Positions 53,628-61,607 of a DNA stretch of 64,000 nt are shown here, piece by piece. The position numbers were made by a program, and so were the translations under genes. The notes beneath the pieces are model-generated. The model saw nothing but the letters and a program-made list of their open reading frames with translations. It ran no database searches and had not been told where the DNA came from. This DNA comes from Runella rosea (GTDB lineage: Bacteria; Bacteroidota; Bacteroidia; Cytophagales; Spirosomataceae): contig NZ_CP030850.1 of the NCBI RefSeq assembly GCF_003325355.1, forward strand, positions 2,666,001 to 2,730,000, read 5' to 3'. Positions within the stretch are counted from its first letter, which is position 1. Every line of letters begins with the position of its first letter.

Positions 53628-53989
53628 GGTTTTTGGTATACGTAATCTTCTTTATCGTAGTATTCGTTAGACAATACCAGCAGGATGGCATCTGATGAAA
53701 ACTCGTCCATGATGTGCCAATCTCCCGGCTGAATAATTAAACATTGGGCAGGATGGTTTAAATAAAAAATTTGCTCGCTATCATTTGAGGTAACAATGAT
53801 TCGACAGCTACCCGCTACGGGAATAAGCGCATTCCATGTCTTTTTATGTCCATGCTTAGCCCTTTGCTCCCCCGGGGGAACTCCGTAGATATAAAAAGCT
53901 CTTTTAATATCGCCAGGGAGAATTTTTTCAAAAACAGTAAGCTTTCCATTGGGGTCACCAAAGGTACTTAATTCAATCAGTTGGGGCAT
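53624..53989 (-). CDS. dTDP-4-oxo-6-deoxyglucose 3,4-ketoisomerase (FdtA/QdtA, WxcM-like cupin)
   Basis: A 121-residue cupin of the sugar 3,4-ketoisomerase family. It isomerises dTDP-4-oxo-6-deoxy-D-glucose to the 3-oxo sugar, the first step to 3-amino-3,6-dideoxyhexoses. Recognisable blocks are '[18 protein letters not shown]' (33-50; the family usually has RGxHAHK), '[24 protein letters not shown]' (split [24 protein letters not shown]) and 'YYDKEDYVY'. The order isomerase-aminotransferase with a 4-base ATGA overlap is standard. An N-acetyltransferase (FdtC/QdtC) is not in the window. Confidence 0.9.
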   Translation of the reverse strand: MPQLIELSTFGDPNGKLTVFEKILPGDIKRAFYIYGVPPGEQRAKHGHKKTWNALIPVAGSCRIIVTSNDSEQIFYLNHPAQCLIIQPGDWHIMDEFSSDAILLVLSNEYYDKEDYVYQKP

Positions 53990-54292
53990 ATAGGGTAAGA
54001 TAACGCTGTTAGAAACGCAAAAAATTAAAATTTTCCTTAAAGAAAAGAAAAAAAAACAAGTTTTTCTGTCTGTTTTCAGCGGTTTTAAAGAAAATAAAAT
54101 TTACCCCATGAGCCACTAGAAAATTTTTAATCAAAATTTAATATATAAAATAAGTAATTGTACAAATCCAATTTTATATTAATTCTACAAAAAAGCCGTC
54201 AGAAGCCCATAAAAACATACTTCTAAGTCGAAAGCTTTATAACAAAAAACCCCGCCAAAGACGGGGTTTTTTAGTGCTATGTATTCCAAAAA
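53990..54292. other. 303-base AT-rich intergenic region between glutamine synthetase and the amino-sugar operon
   Basis: No gene is seen. Content is a very A/T-rich tract (54010-54240) that should hold the promoter of the minus-strand amino-sugar operon, plus the glutamine synthetase terminator listed separately at 54244-54272. I could not pick a convincing -7/-33 pair. Confidence 0.6.
54244..54272 (-). terminator. Rho-independent terminator of glutamine synthetase
   Basis: AAAAAACCCCG (54244-54254) and CGGGGTTTTTT (54262-54272) form a perfect 11-bp stem with a seven-base loop. Read on the minus strand, it is a GC stem followed by a T-run 21 bases past the stop of the glutamine synthetase gene, a classical terminator. 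Confidence 0.88.
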
Positions 54293-55324
54293 TCAGATTT
54301 TCACGCCTTTAACGGTCTTGATAATGCGAGCCGCTACTTTGTAAGGATCGGCAGCCGAGTTGGGACGACGATCTTCCAAATATCCCTTCCAGCCTCTTTT
54401 CACAGCTACAATTGGGATACGAATAGAGGCTCCACGGTCAGATACACCGTAAGAGAATTGGTCAATTGATTGTGTTTCGTGCTTACCAGTCAAACGGAGG
54501 TGGTTATCCGCACCATACACTGCGATATGCTCAGCTACTACTGGAGCAAACGCTTGACAAATTTTATCGAAAGTTTCTTTATTACCAGCCGTTCTCAAAA
54601 TAGTATTTGAGAAGTTAGCGTGCATTCCCGAACCATTCCAGTCGGTAGCACCGAGAGGCTTACAGTGCCAGTTAATACCTATGCCGTATTTTTCACCCAT
54701 GCGCTCTAACAAATAACGCGCTACCCAGATTTGGTCACCTGCTTCTTGGGCACCTTTAGCGAAAATTTGGAACTCCCACTGTCCTGTTGCTACCTCGGCA
54801 TTGATACCTTCAACGTTCAAACCCGCCTGAAGACAATACTCAAGATGCTCTTCGATGATGTCACGTCCAAAGGCGTTTTGAGCACCTACTGAGCAATAGT
54901 ATGGACCTTGTGGAGCAGGGTAACCATTGGCAGGGAAGCCCAAGGGTTTATTAGTTTCGAGATTCCATAAGAAATACTCTTGCTCAAATCCAAACCAAAA
55001 ATCATTGTCACCATCTTCGATAGTAGCTCGGCCATTAGACTCATGTGCAGTACCATCTGAGTTTAGCACCTCGCACATCACCAAATAAGCAGGCGTACCT
55101 AATTTTGAACGCTCTGGATCGGGACAGATAAAAACGGGCTTCAATAAACAATCAGACGAACCGCCTGGTGCTTGCTCTGTTGAAGAACCATCAAACGACC
55201 ACATATCGCAATCTTCCAATTTACCTGAGAAATCGTTCTCAATTTTGGTTTTACTACGCAAACTTTGGGTGGGCTTGTAGCCGTCCAACCAGATGTACTC
55301 TAATTTAGCCTTTGCCATTGACAT
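54293..55324 (-). CDS. glnII: Glutamine synthetase, type II (beta-grasp domain)
   Basis: The enzyme makes glutamine from glutamate, ammonia and ATP. The 343-residue length and the motifs 'DMWSFDGSSTEQAPGGSSD', 'FGFEQEYFLW', 'GINAEVATGQWEFQI' and 'NGSGMHANFSNT' with 'SIRIPIVAVKRGWKGY' mark the short eukaryote-like GSII group rather than the ~470-residue GSI or ~730-residue GSIII. GSII is common in Cytophagales. Two starts (ATG 55324, ATG 55318) are possible. It is a single gene with its own terminator. Confidence 0.93.
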   Translation of the reverse strand: MSMAKAKLEYIWLDGYKPTQSLRSKTKIENDFSGKLEDCDMWSFDGSSTEQAPGGSSDCLLKPVFICPDPERSKLGTPAYLVMCEVLNSDGTAHESNGRATIEDGDNDFWFGFEQEYFLWNLETNKPLGFPANGYPAPQGPYYCSVGAQNAFGRDIIEEHLEYCLQAGLNVEGINAEVATGQWEFQIFAKGAQEAGDQIWVARYLLERMGEKYGIGINWHCKPLGATDWNGSGMHANFSNTILRTAGNKETFDKICQAFAPVVAEHIAVYGADNHLRLTGKHETQSIDQFSYGVSDRGASIRIPIVAVKRGWKGYLEDRRPNSAADPYKVAARIIKTVKGVKI

Positions 55325-55893
55325 GTATGATTTTAGGTGGTTGAATAATTCACTTGGTGTTGTTGTACTTTTTACGGATTCAAAATTAATGTGTTTTTAT
55401 TAAATCACCAAATAAAATTTTATATTTTTTAACATTAACCATCTTTTATGGAAGAAAATGCCCATAAATTACACTAACAAAGTAAATAATTGCACAAAAA
55501 CAAGACAGAGCCAATTTTGCCAACTTTTGCAACAAAGATGTAAAATATGGAGAAAGTAAGATTAAAAACAATACTCTTAAAAGAATATTTATAAAGAAAT
55601 GACAAAAGTTAGAAATAGTAAAAACCCATCAAAATTGCCGTAAAATAGGATTTATCCCTTTTTTAAACTGGTTTTCCTCCTCCCATAAATCCAAAAACAA
55701 GCTATTTTTACCCTAAAAGCACTTTTATTCTGTCGTTTATAATCACGTAGGCCAATCATGAAGTACATTGTGATTGTATGCAGTATTGCCGACTTCTCTA
55801 TTTCGAAAAACGCAGCCTTGACCAAAGAAAAACCCCGTATTTCTCACAAAAGGAAATACGGGGTTAAGTAGTCAGACAACTACTAACTATTTA
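55325..55893. other. 569-base non-coding region upstream of glutamine synthetase
   Basis: AT-rich, with no credible gene. A 37-codon plus-strand frame from 55758 runs through the ABC-F terminator and is not supported. The part nearest 55325 should contain the glutamine synthetase promoter and any nitrogen-responsive control; I could not assign a site. Confidence 0.55.
55831..55865 (-). terminator. Hairpin terminator of the ABC-F gene
   Basis: AACCCCGTATTTC (55831-55843), nine-base loop, GAAATACGGGGTT (55853-55865): a perfect 13-bp stem beginning 28 bases past the ABC-F stop codon on the minus strand, with a T-run on that strand after the stem. Confidence 0.85.
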
Positions 55894-57534
55894 TTATTTG
55901 TCTTTGCGTTCAATCTCCCGCAGGTTTTCCATTTTCTTGTTCCGCAAAAAACCGTTGATGTCTTCCAAGTGCTCTTTGACGCGTTTATTACCAAACTCAA
56001 ATACCTTCTCTGCCAATCCGTCCAAGAAATCACGATCGTGCGAAATCAAAATGATGGTTCCTTCAAAGGCTTTAAGAGCATCTTTCAGAATATCTTTCGT
56101 TTTGAGGTCGAGGTGATTGGTAGGCTCATCAAGAATCAAAAGATTGACGGGTTCAAGTAGGAGTTTAATCATGGCCAAACGAGTACGCTCTCCACCCGAC
56201 AGCACATTCACTTTCTTGTTAATACTCTCACCACTAAACATAAACGCCCCCAAAAGGTCTTTGATTTTGGTTCGAATATCACCCACGGCGATGTTGTCAA
56301 TCGTCTGAAAAACGGTCAAATCTCCATCCAACAAAGCGGCCTGATTCTGCGCAAAATAACCAATCATGGAATTGTGTCCGAGTTTCATTTCCCCTTCGTA
56401 GTCTATCTCCCCCATGATGGCCTTGACGAGCGTAGATTTCCCTTCGCCGTTTTTGCCCACAAAAGCCACTTTTTGTCCGCGCTCAATCGTCATGCTTGCG
56501 TCTTTAAACACCAGATGATCGCCGTAGCTTTTGCTCAGTTGCTCTACAATGACTGGATAATTGCCTGAGCGCGGCGCGGGCGGAAATTTCAGGTTCAGCG
56601 CCGAGGTATCCACTTCATCCACTTCCACAATGTCCAGTTTCTCCAGCATTTTTACCCGCGACTGCACCTGCAAGGTTTTTGAATACGTTCCTTTAAAACG
56701 CTCAATAAACTCGGTGGTTTCGGCAATCATTTTCTGCTGGTCATTAAACTGCTTTTGCTGCTGTTCGTGGCGCTCTTTGCGGAGTTGGAGGTACTGCGAA
56801 TAGTTTACCTTATAATCATAGATACGTCCCATCGTGATTTCAATGGTGCGATTGGTAATGTTATCGACAAAAGCCCTGTCGTGTGAGATAACGATGACGG
56901 CCTTGGCGGTGTTGACCAAAAACTCCTCCAACCACTGAATCGACTCAATGTCGAGGTGGTTGGTGGGCTCATCCAACAAAATCAAATCGGGCGTTTGCAA
57001 CAGAATCTTGGCCAATTCGATCCGCATCCGCCAGCCGCCGCTGAACTCATTGGTTTTACGGTCAAAATCCGAGCGCATAAAGCCAAGTCCTAAAAGTGTC
57101 TTTTCGATTTCAGCGTCATAATTGACTTCTTCGGTCGAGTAGTATTTCTCACTCAACTCCGACACGCGCTCAATAATGGCCATATACGCATCTGATTCAT
57201 AGTCGGTTCGCGTTTCCAACTGATGATTGAGTTCATCCAGTTCGGTTTTCATTCCCAACACTTCGGCAAACGCCTTGGCGGTTTCTTCAAAAACCGTGAC
57301 GTCGTCTTTGGTCAGCAAATGCTGGGGCAGATAGGCAATTACGGCATCGTTGGGGGCTGAGATTTTGCCGCGCGTAGGTTTGTCGGCCCCTGCGATGATT
57401 TTGAGCAGGGTTGACTTGCCCGCTCCATTTTTGCCCATGAGGGCTATTCTGTCTTTTTCGTTGATGTTGAAGGTTACATCACTAAACAAAGCTCGTCCAC
57501 CGAACTCCACTGTTACGTTATCTACTGAAATCAT
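55894..57534 (-). CDS. ABC-F family ATPase (YbiT-like)
   Basis: A 546-residue soluble protein with two ABC ATPase domains and no membrane segments. Walker A motifs are 'GKNGAGKST' (34-42) and 'GKNGEGKST' (~357); signatures 'SGGWRMR' (~164) and 'SGGERTR' (~443); Walker B 'LILLDEPTNHLD' and 'LLILDEPTNHLD'. The linker between the domains (~240-320, rich in Gln/Glu/Lys) is the P-site tRNA interaction motif region of translation factors of this class. ABC-F proteins act on the ribosome. Resistance function cannot be inferred; the form fits the housekeeping YbiT group. Confidence 0.9.
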   Translation of the reverse strand: MISVDNVTVEFGGRALFSDVTFNINEKDRIALMGKNGAGKSTLLKIIAGADKPTRGKISAPNDAVIAYLPQHLLTKDDVTVFEETAKAFAEVLGMKTELDELNHQLETRTDYESDAYMAIIERVSELSEKYYSTEEVNYDAEIEKTLLGLGFMRSDFDRKTNEFSGGWRMRIELAKILLQTPDLILLDEPTNHLDIESIQWLEEFLVNTAKAVIVISHDRAFVDNITNRTIEITMGRIYDYKVNYSQYLQLRKERHEQQQKQFNDQQKMIAETTEFIERFKGTYSKTLQVQSRVKMLEKLDIVEVDEVDTSALNLKFPPAPRSGNYPVIVEQLSKSYGDHLVFKDASMTIERGQKVAFVGKNGEGKSTLVKAIMGEIDYEGEMKLGHNSMIGYFAQNQAALLDGDLTVFQTIDNIAVGDIRTKIKDLLGAFMFSGESINKKVNVLSGGERTRLAMIKLLLEPVNLLILDEPTNHLDLKTKDILKDALKAFEGTIILISHDRDFLDGLAEKVFEFGNKRVKEHLEDINGFLRNKKMENLREIERKDK

Positions 57535-57556
57535 TCCTTATAGTAATAATAAGGCG

Positions 57557-57564
57557 CAAAGATA
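57557..57564 (-). promoter_or_regulatory. TAnnTTTG promoter box for the ABC-F gene
   Basis: On the minus strand the bases read TATCTTTG, an exact match to the Bacteroidota -7 element TAnnTTTG, 23 bases upstream of the ABC-F ATG. A clear -33 TTG is not seen. Confidence 0.45.
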
Positions 57565-57791
57565 AGGGGAAAGGAGGAATTGATGTTTTTTTTATTGGAG
57601 TTAGTGACCTACTCGAATAAGATTGTACAACTCGGGATATTTCCCCAATTTAATGGGTGATTTTCTATCCGTAAAATGGGATTTTTCGCATTGTTGATGC
57701 TGAGTAATTGAACGATGTTTGTGAAACATTATAAATTCCCCTTTTTCACCATAACAATTATCCTTATTCACTACTTTAACCCTTTCAAACC

Positions 57792-58412
57792 ATGTTAATT
57801 AACCTTGCAAATGAGTATCGAAAAGCTGCAACAGCTAAATTAATCGAAAAGGCCCTTAACGTAACCGAAGAGAACATACAAAATGAAATATCATTTTTAG
57901 CTCCCCCAGGACCTGGCACCAGAATCCCAAAAGATGCCATTCAAACGCTCAGTGATAACTACGAAGCGTATACCCAAAAGGCTTATCCAGCGGGCCGACC
58001 ACCAAGGCCAATACGAAAAAAGAAACAACCAGCAGGCCCACCACCTACCGATTCTAAATGTGCTTTGTTTGGACTGGGGGAAATTATAGAATTCTTAAAC
58101 GTAAACGGTATTGATGTCACTCTAAATTCGGGAGTCGCCGAGGATTATGCGGTGCGAATTTATTTCGGGGTCCATAATGGTGATATTGAACTAACCAATT
58201 CATCTAAAATCCCCCTCCCGAAACCTAGCTATAACGGACAGCTAACCGCAATATTGGTAGCTGCCAAAAAAGACAACCTCGATTACCTTGATATTTTGGT
58301 GCCGACTCAGACCACAGAGGGCGGCTTTCTCATTCCACTTTCAGTAGAAGGAAGTGGGCTCGAAGTAGGCAAACTATGCCCTCCTGATTGCGGAGGTGAC
58401 GAAATTCAGTAA
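57792..58412 (+). CDS. Hypothetical protein with Pro/Lys-rich hinge
   Basis: A 206-residue protein I do not recognise. Residues 1-58 look helical and polar ('LANEYRKAATAKLIEKALNV'). Residues ~63-88 are a basic Pro-rich hinge ('PAGRPPRPIRKKKQPAGPPP'). The rest looks like a compact alpha/beta domain ('GLGEIIEFLNVNGIDVTLNSG', split GLGEIIEFLNVNG and IDVTLNSG), ending in a Cys/Gly tail ('GKLCPPDCGGDEIQ'). No signal peptide or membrane segment. It lies 43 bases upstream of the seven-helix protein gene, separated by a hairpin. Confidence 0.65.
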   Translation: MLINLANEYRKAATAKLIEKALNVTEENIQNEISFLAPPGPGTRIPKDAIQTLSDNYEAYTQKAYPAGRPPRPIRKKKQPAGPPPTDSKCALFGLGEIIEFLNVNGIDVTLNSGVAEDYAVRIYFGVHNGDIELTNSSKIPLPKPSYNGQLTAILVAAKKDNLDYLDILVPTQTTEGGFLIPLSVEGSGLEVGKLCPPDCGGDEIQ

Positions 58413-58454
58413 CTTTGTTGGGGTCAGACCTTTATCGTTTTGGCCCCAACAAAG
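58413..58454. terminator. Hairpin that begins at a stop codon and ends one base before the next start codon
   Basis: CTTTGTTGGGG (58413-58423) pairs with CCCCAACAAAG (58444-58454), an 11-bp stem with a 20-base loop that contains TCAGAC. The left arm starts directly after the stop of the upstream gene, and the right arm ends one base before the ATG at 58456. It could be a terminator, or a structure that hides the translation start of the membrane protein gene. Confidence 0.6.
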
Positions 58455-58455
58455 C

Positions 58456-59112
58456 ATGATTTCTTTCAATATATTGTACGACATCTATCTGGGTATTGTA
58501 TTTATTGATTTTCTAATCGGTTGTATCTATTATAGATCATACAAAAAAAAACACATCTACGCTATTGTATTCCTGTTATTCTTAATTTTAATCACTGAAC
58601 TTGGAGGGTATTTTTTAGCAGAAAAAACAATAAATAATGCTTGGATATTCAATGCTTATGTAATTGCAGAACTATTGATTTTATCGTATGTTTTTTATCA
58701 GGTATTTAATCCTAAAATGCGTATAATTATTTGTACAGGGGTGCTTGTTTTTAGCTTATTCAGCCTATTTAATCTTCTTTTCTTGCAAAGAAACGATTTC
58801 AATTCTTACACCTTTGTATTCAGCGGTATTCTACTAATATTTTATTCCTTACATTATTTGTACGAATATACTGCTCAAAAAACAGAAACTGAATCGTGGC
58901 TACGGGGAGTAATGTTTTGGTTTTGTACTGGCTCAGTCTTATTCTACACGGGCAATATTCTCATTACTGGTTTTATTCATGAATGGATAAAAATATCACA
59001 AAGTTTAGCAGTCGAATTATACAGAATAAATAAAGTCCTAAATCTTCTATTCTACATTTTAGTCGGAATTGGATTGTATCAAGAAGCAAAACCGAATGTA
59101 ACGTACAAATAA
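58456..59112 (+). CDS. Seven-helix integral membrane protein encoded with a histidine kinase
   Basis: A 218-residue protein with hydrophobic helices at about 9-27, 33-54, 62-81, 88-109, 117-135, 149-171 and 191-209. No family recognised. The reading frame extends upstream, but the ATG at 58456 gives the natural first helix. It ends four bases before the histidine kinase gene (59117), which has only a single membrane helix and no sensor domain. A role as separate sensory subunit of that kinase is a reasonable inference. Confidence 0.7.
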   Translation: MISFNILYDIYLGIVFIDFLIGCIYYRSYKKKHIYAIVFLLFLILITELGGYFLAEKTINNAWIFNAYVIAELLILSYVFYQVFNPKMRIIICTGVLVFSLFSLFNLLFLQRNDFNSYTFVFSGILLIFYSLHYLYEYTAQKTETESWLRGVMFWFCTGSVLFYTGNILITGFIHEWIKISQSLAVELYRINKVLNLLFYILVGIGLYQEAKPNVTYK

Positions 59113-59116
59113 AACA

Positions 59117-59914
59117 ATGAGTGTAAGTAATTATCCAATCATATTGATGGTACTATCTGCTACTGTCGTAATGCTATTGTTAAGTACGTACATTTTTTTA
59201 TTCATGACATTACATCGAAAAAGACAACTCCAAAACCTACAAGAAAAAGCCAACCTCCACGCCCAATACCAACAGGAAATCCTTCAATCCCAACTTGAAA
59301 TTCAGAATCAGACCTTACAGCACATCAGCGGGGAGTTGCACGACAACATCGGGCAGTTGCTATCGGTAGCGCGGCTGCAACTGAATATACTGGAAGAAGA
59401 AGAAACTGCCACCTCCGCCCAAATCCGCGAAGTAAACGACGTCATCGACAAAACCATCCACGAACTACGGGCCCTGAGCAAGAGTTTGGACGGCGATTTT
59501 GTCAAGGATTTTGGCCTCATGGAGAGCCTTTCGCATGAGTTGCAACGGATACGCGCCACGAGCAAGTACCAAACCGAGATTATCACCGATGGCGAGCCGT
59601 ATCGGTTGGAAGGCCAAAAGGAAATTGTGTTGTTTCGCGTAGTGCAGGAGATTCTGAACAATACCCTCAAACATTCCGCCGCCAAAAACATCAAAGTAAC
59701 ACTTCAATACGAGCCAACTCAGTTCACCCTCACGGTGCAGGACGATGGCAAAGGCTTTAATTTTGAGAAGCTAAAGAACCGAGAGATGACCGAATCGGGG
59801 GCAGGCCTGCGTAATATCAAACGCCGCACCGAACTCATCGGCGGCAATTGTCAGTTAGAATCCACTCTGGGCGTAGGCACTAAAATACGGCTTCAATTGC
59901 CTATTGCTTCCTAA
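59117..59914 (+). CDS. HisKA_3/HATPase sensor histidine kinase with minimal membrane anchor
   Basis: A 265-residue kinase: one N-terminal helix (~8-30), a coiled coil (~33-70), HisKA_3 with phospho-acceptor His75 ('GELHDNIGQLLSVARLQL', 73-90), and a HATPase domain with N-box 'QEILNNTLKHSAAKN', G1 'DDGKGFNF' and 'GAGLRNIKRR'. It has no extracellular sensor, so input probably comes from the membrane protein encoded four bases upstream. The LuxR regulator at 60841 is the likely partner. A kinase-dead paralogue follows. Confidence 0.92.
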   Translation: MSVSNYPIILMVLSATVVMLLLSTYIFLFMTLHRKRQLQNLQEKANLHAQYQQEILQSQLEIQNQTLQHISGELHDNIGQLLSVARLQLNILEEEETATSAQIREVNDVIDKTIHELRALSKSLDGDFVKDFGLMESLSHELQRIRATSKYQTEIITDGEPYRLEGQKEIVLFRVVQEILNNTLKHSAAKNIKVTLQYEPTQFTLTVQDDGKGFNFEKLKNREMTESGAGLRNIKRRTELIGGNCQLESTLGVGTKIRLQLPIAS

Positions 59915-60045
59915 AAACCGTAAAAAACCCTTTATAAAACGGGAAATTTCTCCTTCCGCCCCTCATTCCATCCTTTTACTTTCGTGCTATTCCGATTGTA
60001 TGAGACGTTTATTGGTCTTAATATATCCAAAAAACAGCAGCGAGC

Positions 60046-60699
60046 ATGGTAGAAGGGACAGAATTGAAACAAACTAAAAAATTAATGGAGTATCAACATG
60101 AAGTGCTTGAGTCGCAGATAGAAGTTCAAAAACAGGCATTTGAACGCATTGAAACCGAATTGTACGACAACGTAGGCCAAATGCTATCCGTCGCCAAAAT
60201 TTATCTATGCACGCTGGAAGAAAGTGCATTGAACGAAGAACAACAGAATTACGTCAAACAAATCAATGACATTGTGGGCAAAACAATTCTTGATTTACGC
60301 ACATTGATTCGAAATCTGGACGCCTATCTTTCCACCAATTTCGATTTAAGCAGTAGTTTGTCTACCGAAATTGTGCGTATTCAGAAAACAAGCCACGCCA
60401 ACATTGAATTACAGATTTCGGGCACTCGGTATTCGTTAGGCTATGAAAAAGAAATTGTGCTGTTCAGAATTGCGCAGGAATTAATCAACAAACTGTGGAA
60501 CACGGGTAATGTTTCAAACATTAAAGTTATTCTGAATTATACATCTACGTTGTTCAGTATTTCAATTCATTTTCAGGGAAAAAACGTCAAAATAGAGGCA
60601 GATAATCTCCACCGACGTACCGAATTGATGGGCGGAAAGTATCTATTTATGAACAAAAAAAAGAAGGAAATACGCATTGAGCTACCCGTTAGAAATTAA
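60046..60699 (+). CDS. Pseudo-histidine kinase (HisKA_3 fold with His to Tyr, degenerate ATP site)
   Basis: A 217-residue paralogue of the kinase just upstream, without the membrane helix. The two align along their length ('YQHEVLESQIEVQKQAFERI' against 'YQQEILQSQLEIQNQTLQHI'). The phospho-acceptor box ELHDNIGQLLSVA reads 'ELYDNVGQMLSVA', with Tyr40 in place of His. The N-box becomes 'QELINKLWNTGN', the G1 DxGxGF becomes 'FQGKNVKI' and the G2 glycine motif is gone, while the C-terminal 'RRTELMGGKY' is kept. The frame is intact and the structural core is conserved, so it is more likely a non-catalytic partner or regulator than debris. A TACTTTCG box (59977-59984) may give it its own promoter. 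Confidence 0.85.
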   Translation: MVEGTELKQTKKLMEYQHEVLESQIEVQKQAFERIETELYDNVGQMLSVAKIYLCTLEESALNEEQQNYVKQINDIVGKTILDLRTLIRNLDAYLSTNFDLSSSLSTEIVRIQKTSHANIELQISGTRYSLGYEKEIVLFRIAQELINKLWNTGNVSNIKVILNYTSTLFSISIHFQGKNVKIEADNLHRRTELMGGKYLFMNKKKKEIRIELPVRN

Positions 60700-60840
60700 C
60701 TCATTTTATAAAAAAGCTAAAATTTGTATAGAAGGCCATTTCACCCACCAATTCAAGGGCTATTTCTTTTTATTTCCCCTAAATCCTTGATACATTTAAG
60801 CAAACGTTATTTTTACTGATTATACCCACTCTCTTACTCC

Positions 60841-61488
60841 ATGAAAACCTCTATCGCTATTGTTGATGACCACGAATTAATGGCCAAAGCCCTGTCGGGA
60901 TTGGTTCAAAAATATGAAGAATACGAAGTCATCTACGAAGTTGGCAATGGCAAAGAATTGATCAAGTACATCCAACTCAATAGGATGCCCGACATCGTGC
61001 TGCTCGACATCAATATGCCCGAAATGAATGGATATGAAACGGCCTTGTGGCTAAAAAACAATTATCCCAAAATAAGAATTTTGGCGCTTTCAATGAATGA
61101 TAAGGAAGAGGCCATCGTGGAGATGCTCCGCAATGGCGCGCACGGCTACTTACCCAAAGGCTGCAAGCCGTATGAACTCAAAATGGCCTTGGATTCACTG
61201 GTAACAAAAGGCTACTATTATTCTGAATTTGTGACGGGAAAACTCGTCAAAAGCCTCAACCCCGACACCATTTTGAATCCTGTCGAAGCCCTAAATCTCA
61301 ACGACCGCGAAACCGAGTTCATTAAGTTGGCTTGCAGCGACCTTACCTACGTCGAAATCGCCGACAAAATGTGCGTCAGTCCACGTACCATCGATGGCTA
61401 TCGTGAGTCGGTGTTTCAGAAAATGAACGTCAAAAGTCGGGTGGGAATGGTGATTGAAGCCATTCGACTTAAAATAGTAGAATTATAA
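60841..61488 (+). CDS. NarL/FixJ-type response regulator (REC-LuxR HTH)
   Basis: A 215-residue regulator with acidic pair Asp9-Asp10, phospho-acceptor Asp56 ('IVLLDINMPEMNG'), Lys at 'YLPKGCK' and LuxR HTH from ~153 ('LNDRETEFIKLACSDLTYVEIA', 'SPRTIDGYRESVFQKMNVKSR'). Position and family make it the output of the kinase/pseudokinase pair. The HTH recognition helix ('RTIDGYRESVF') differs from the 'TVETHRxNL' form of the other two LuxR regulators in the window, so it should have a different target. Confidence 0.92.
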   Translation: MKTSIAIVDDHELMAKALSGLVQKYEEYEVIYEVGNGKELIKYIQLNRMPDIVLLDINMPEMNGYETALWLKNNYPKIRILALSMNDKEEAIVEMLRNGAHGYLPKGCKPYELKMALDSLVTKGYYYSEFVTGKLVKSLNPDTILNPVEALNLNDRETEFIKLACSDLTYVEIADKMCVSPRTIDGYRESVFQKMNVKSRVGMVIEAIRLKIVEL

Positions 61489-61595
61489 ACCTAACTCACT
61501 AACAATCAATGTATTTCCACAACAAAAGCAGTTAGAATAGTCATAAATTAAACACCACAAATACGATTACATATCACTTGTAGCCAAAAGCCTGC

Positions 61596-61603
61596 TACCT
61601 TTG
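61596..61603 (+). promoter_or_regulatory. TAnnTTTG promoter box immediately before uup
   Basis: TACCTTTG at 61596-61603 matches the Bacteroidota -7 element exactly, with a TTG about 15 bases upstream (61579-61581 region). The uup ATG (61608) starts four bases after the box, so the transcript would begin at or very near the start codon. Confidence 0.45.
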
Positions 61604-61607
61604 CGGC

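Noticed and set aside
55758-55871. 37-codon plus-strand frame upstream of the ABC-F gene end.
   Set aside because: It runs through the ABC-F terminator hairpin and has no recognisable features.
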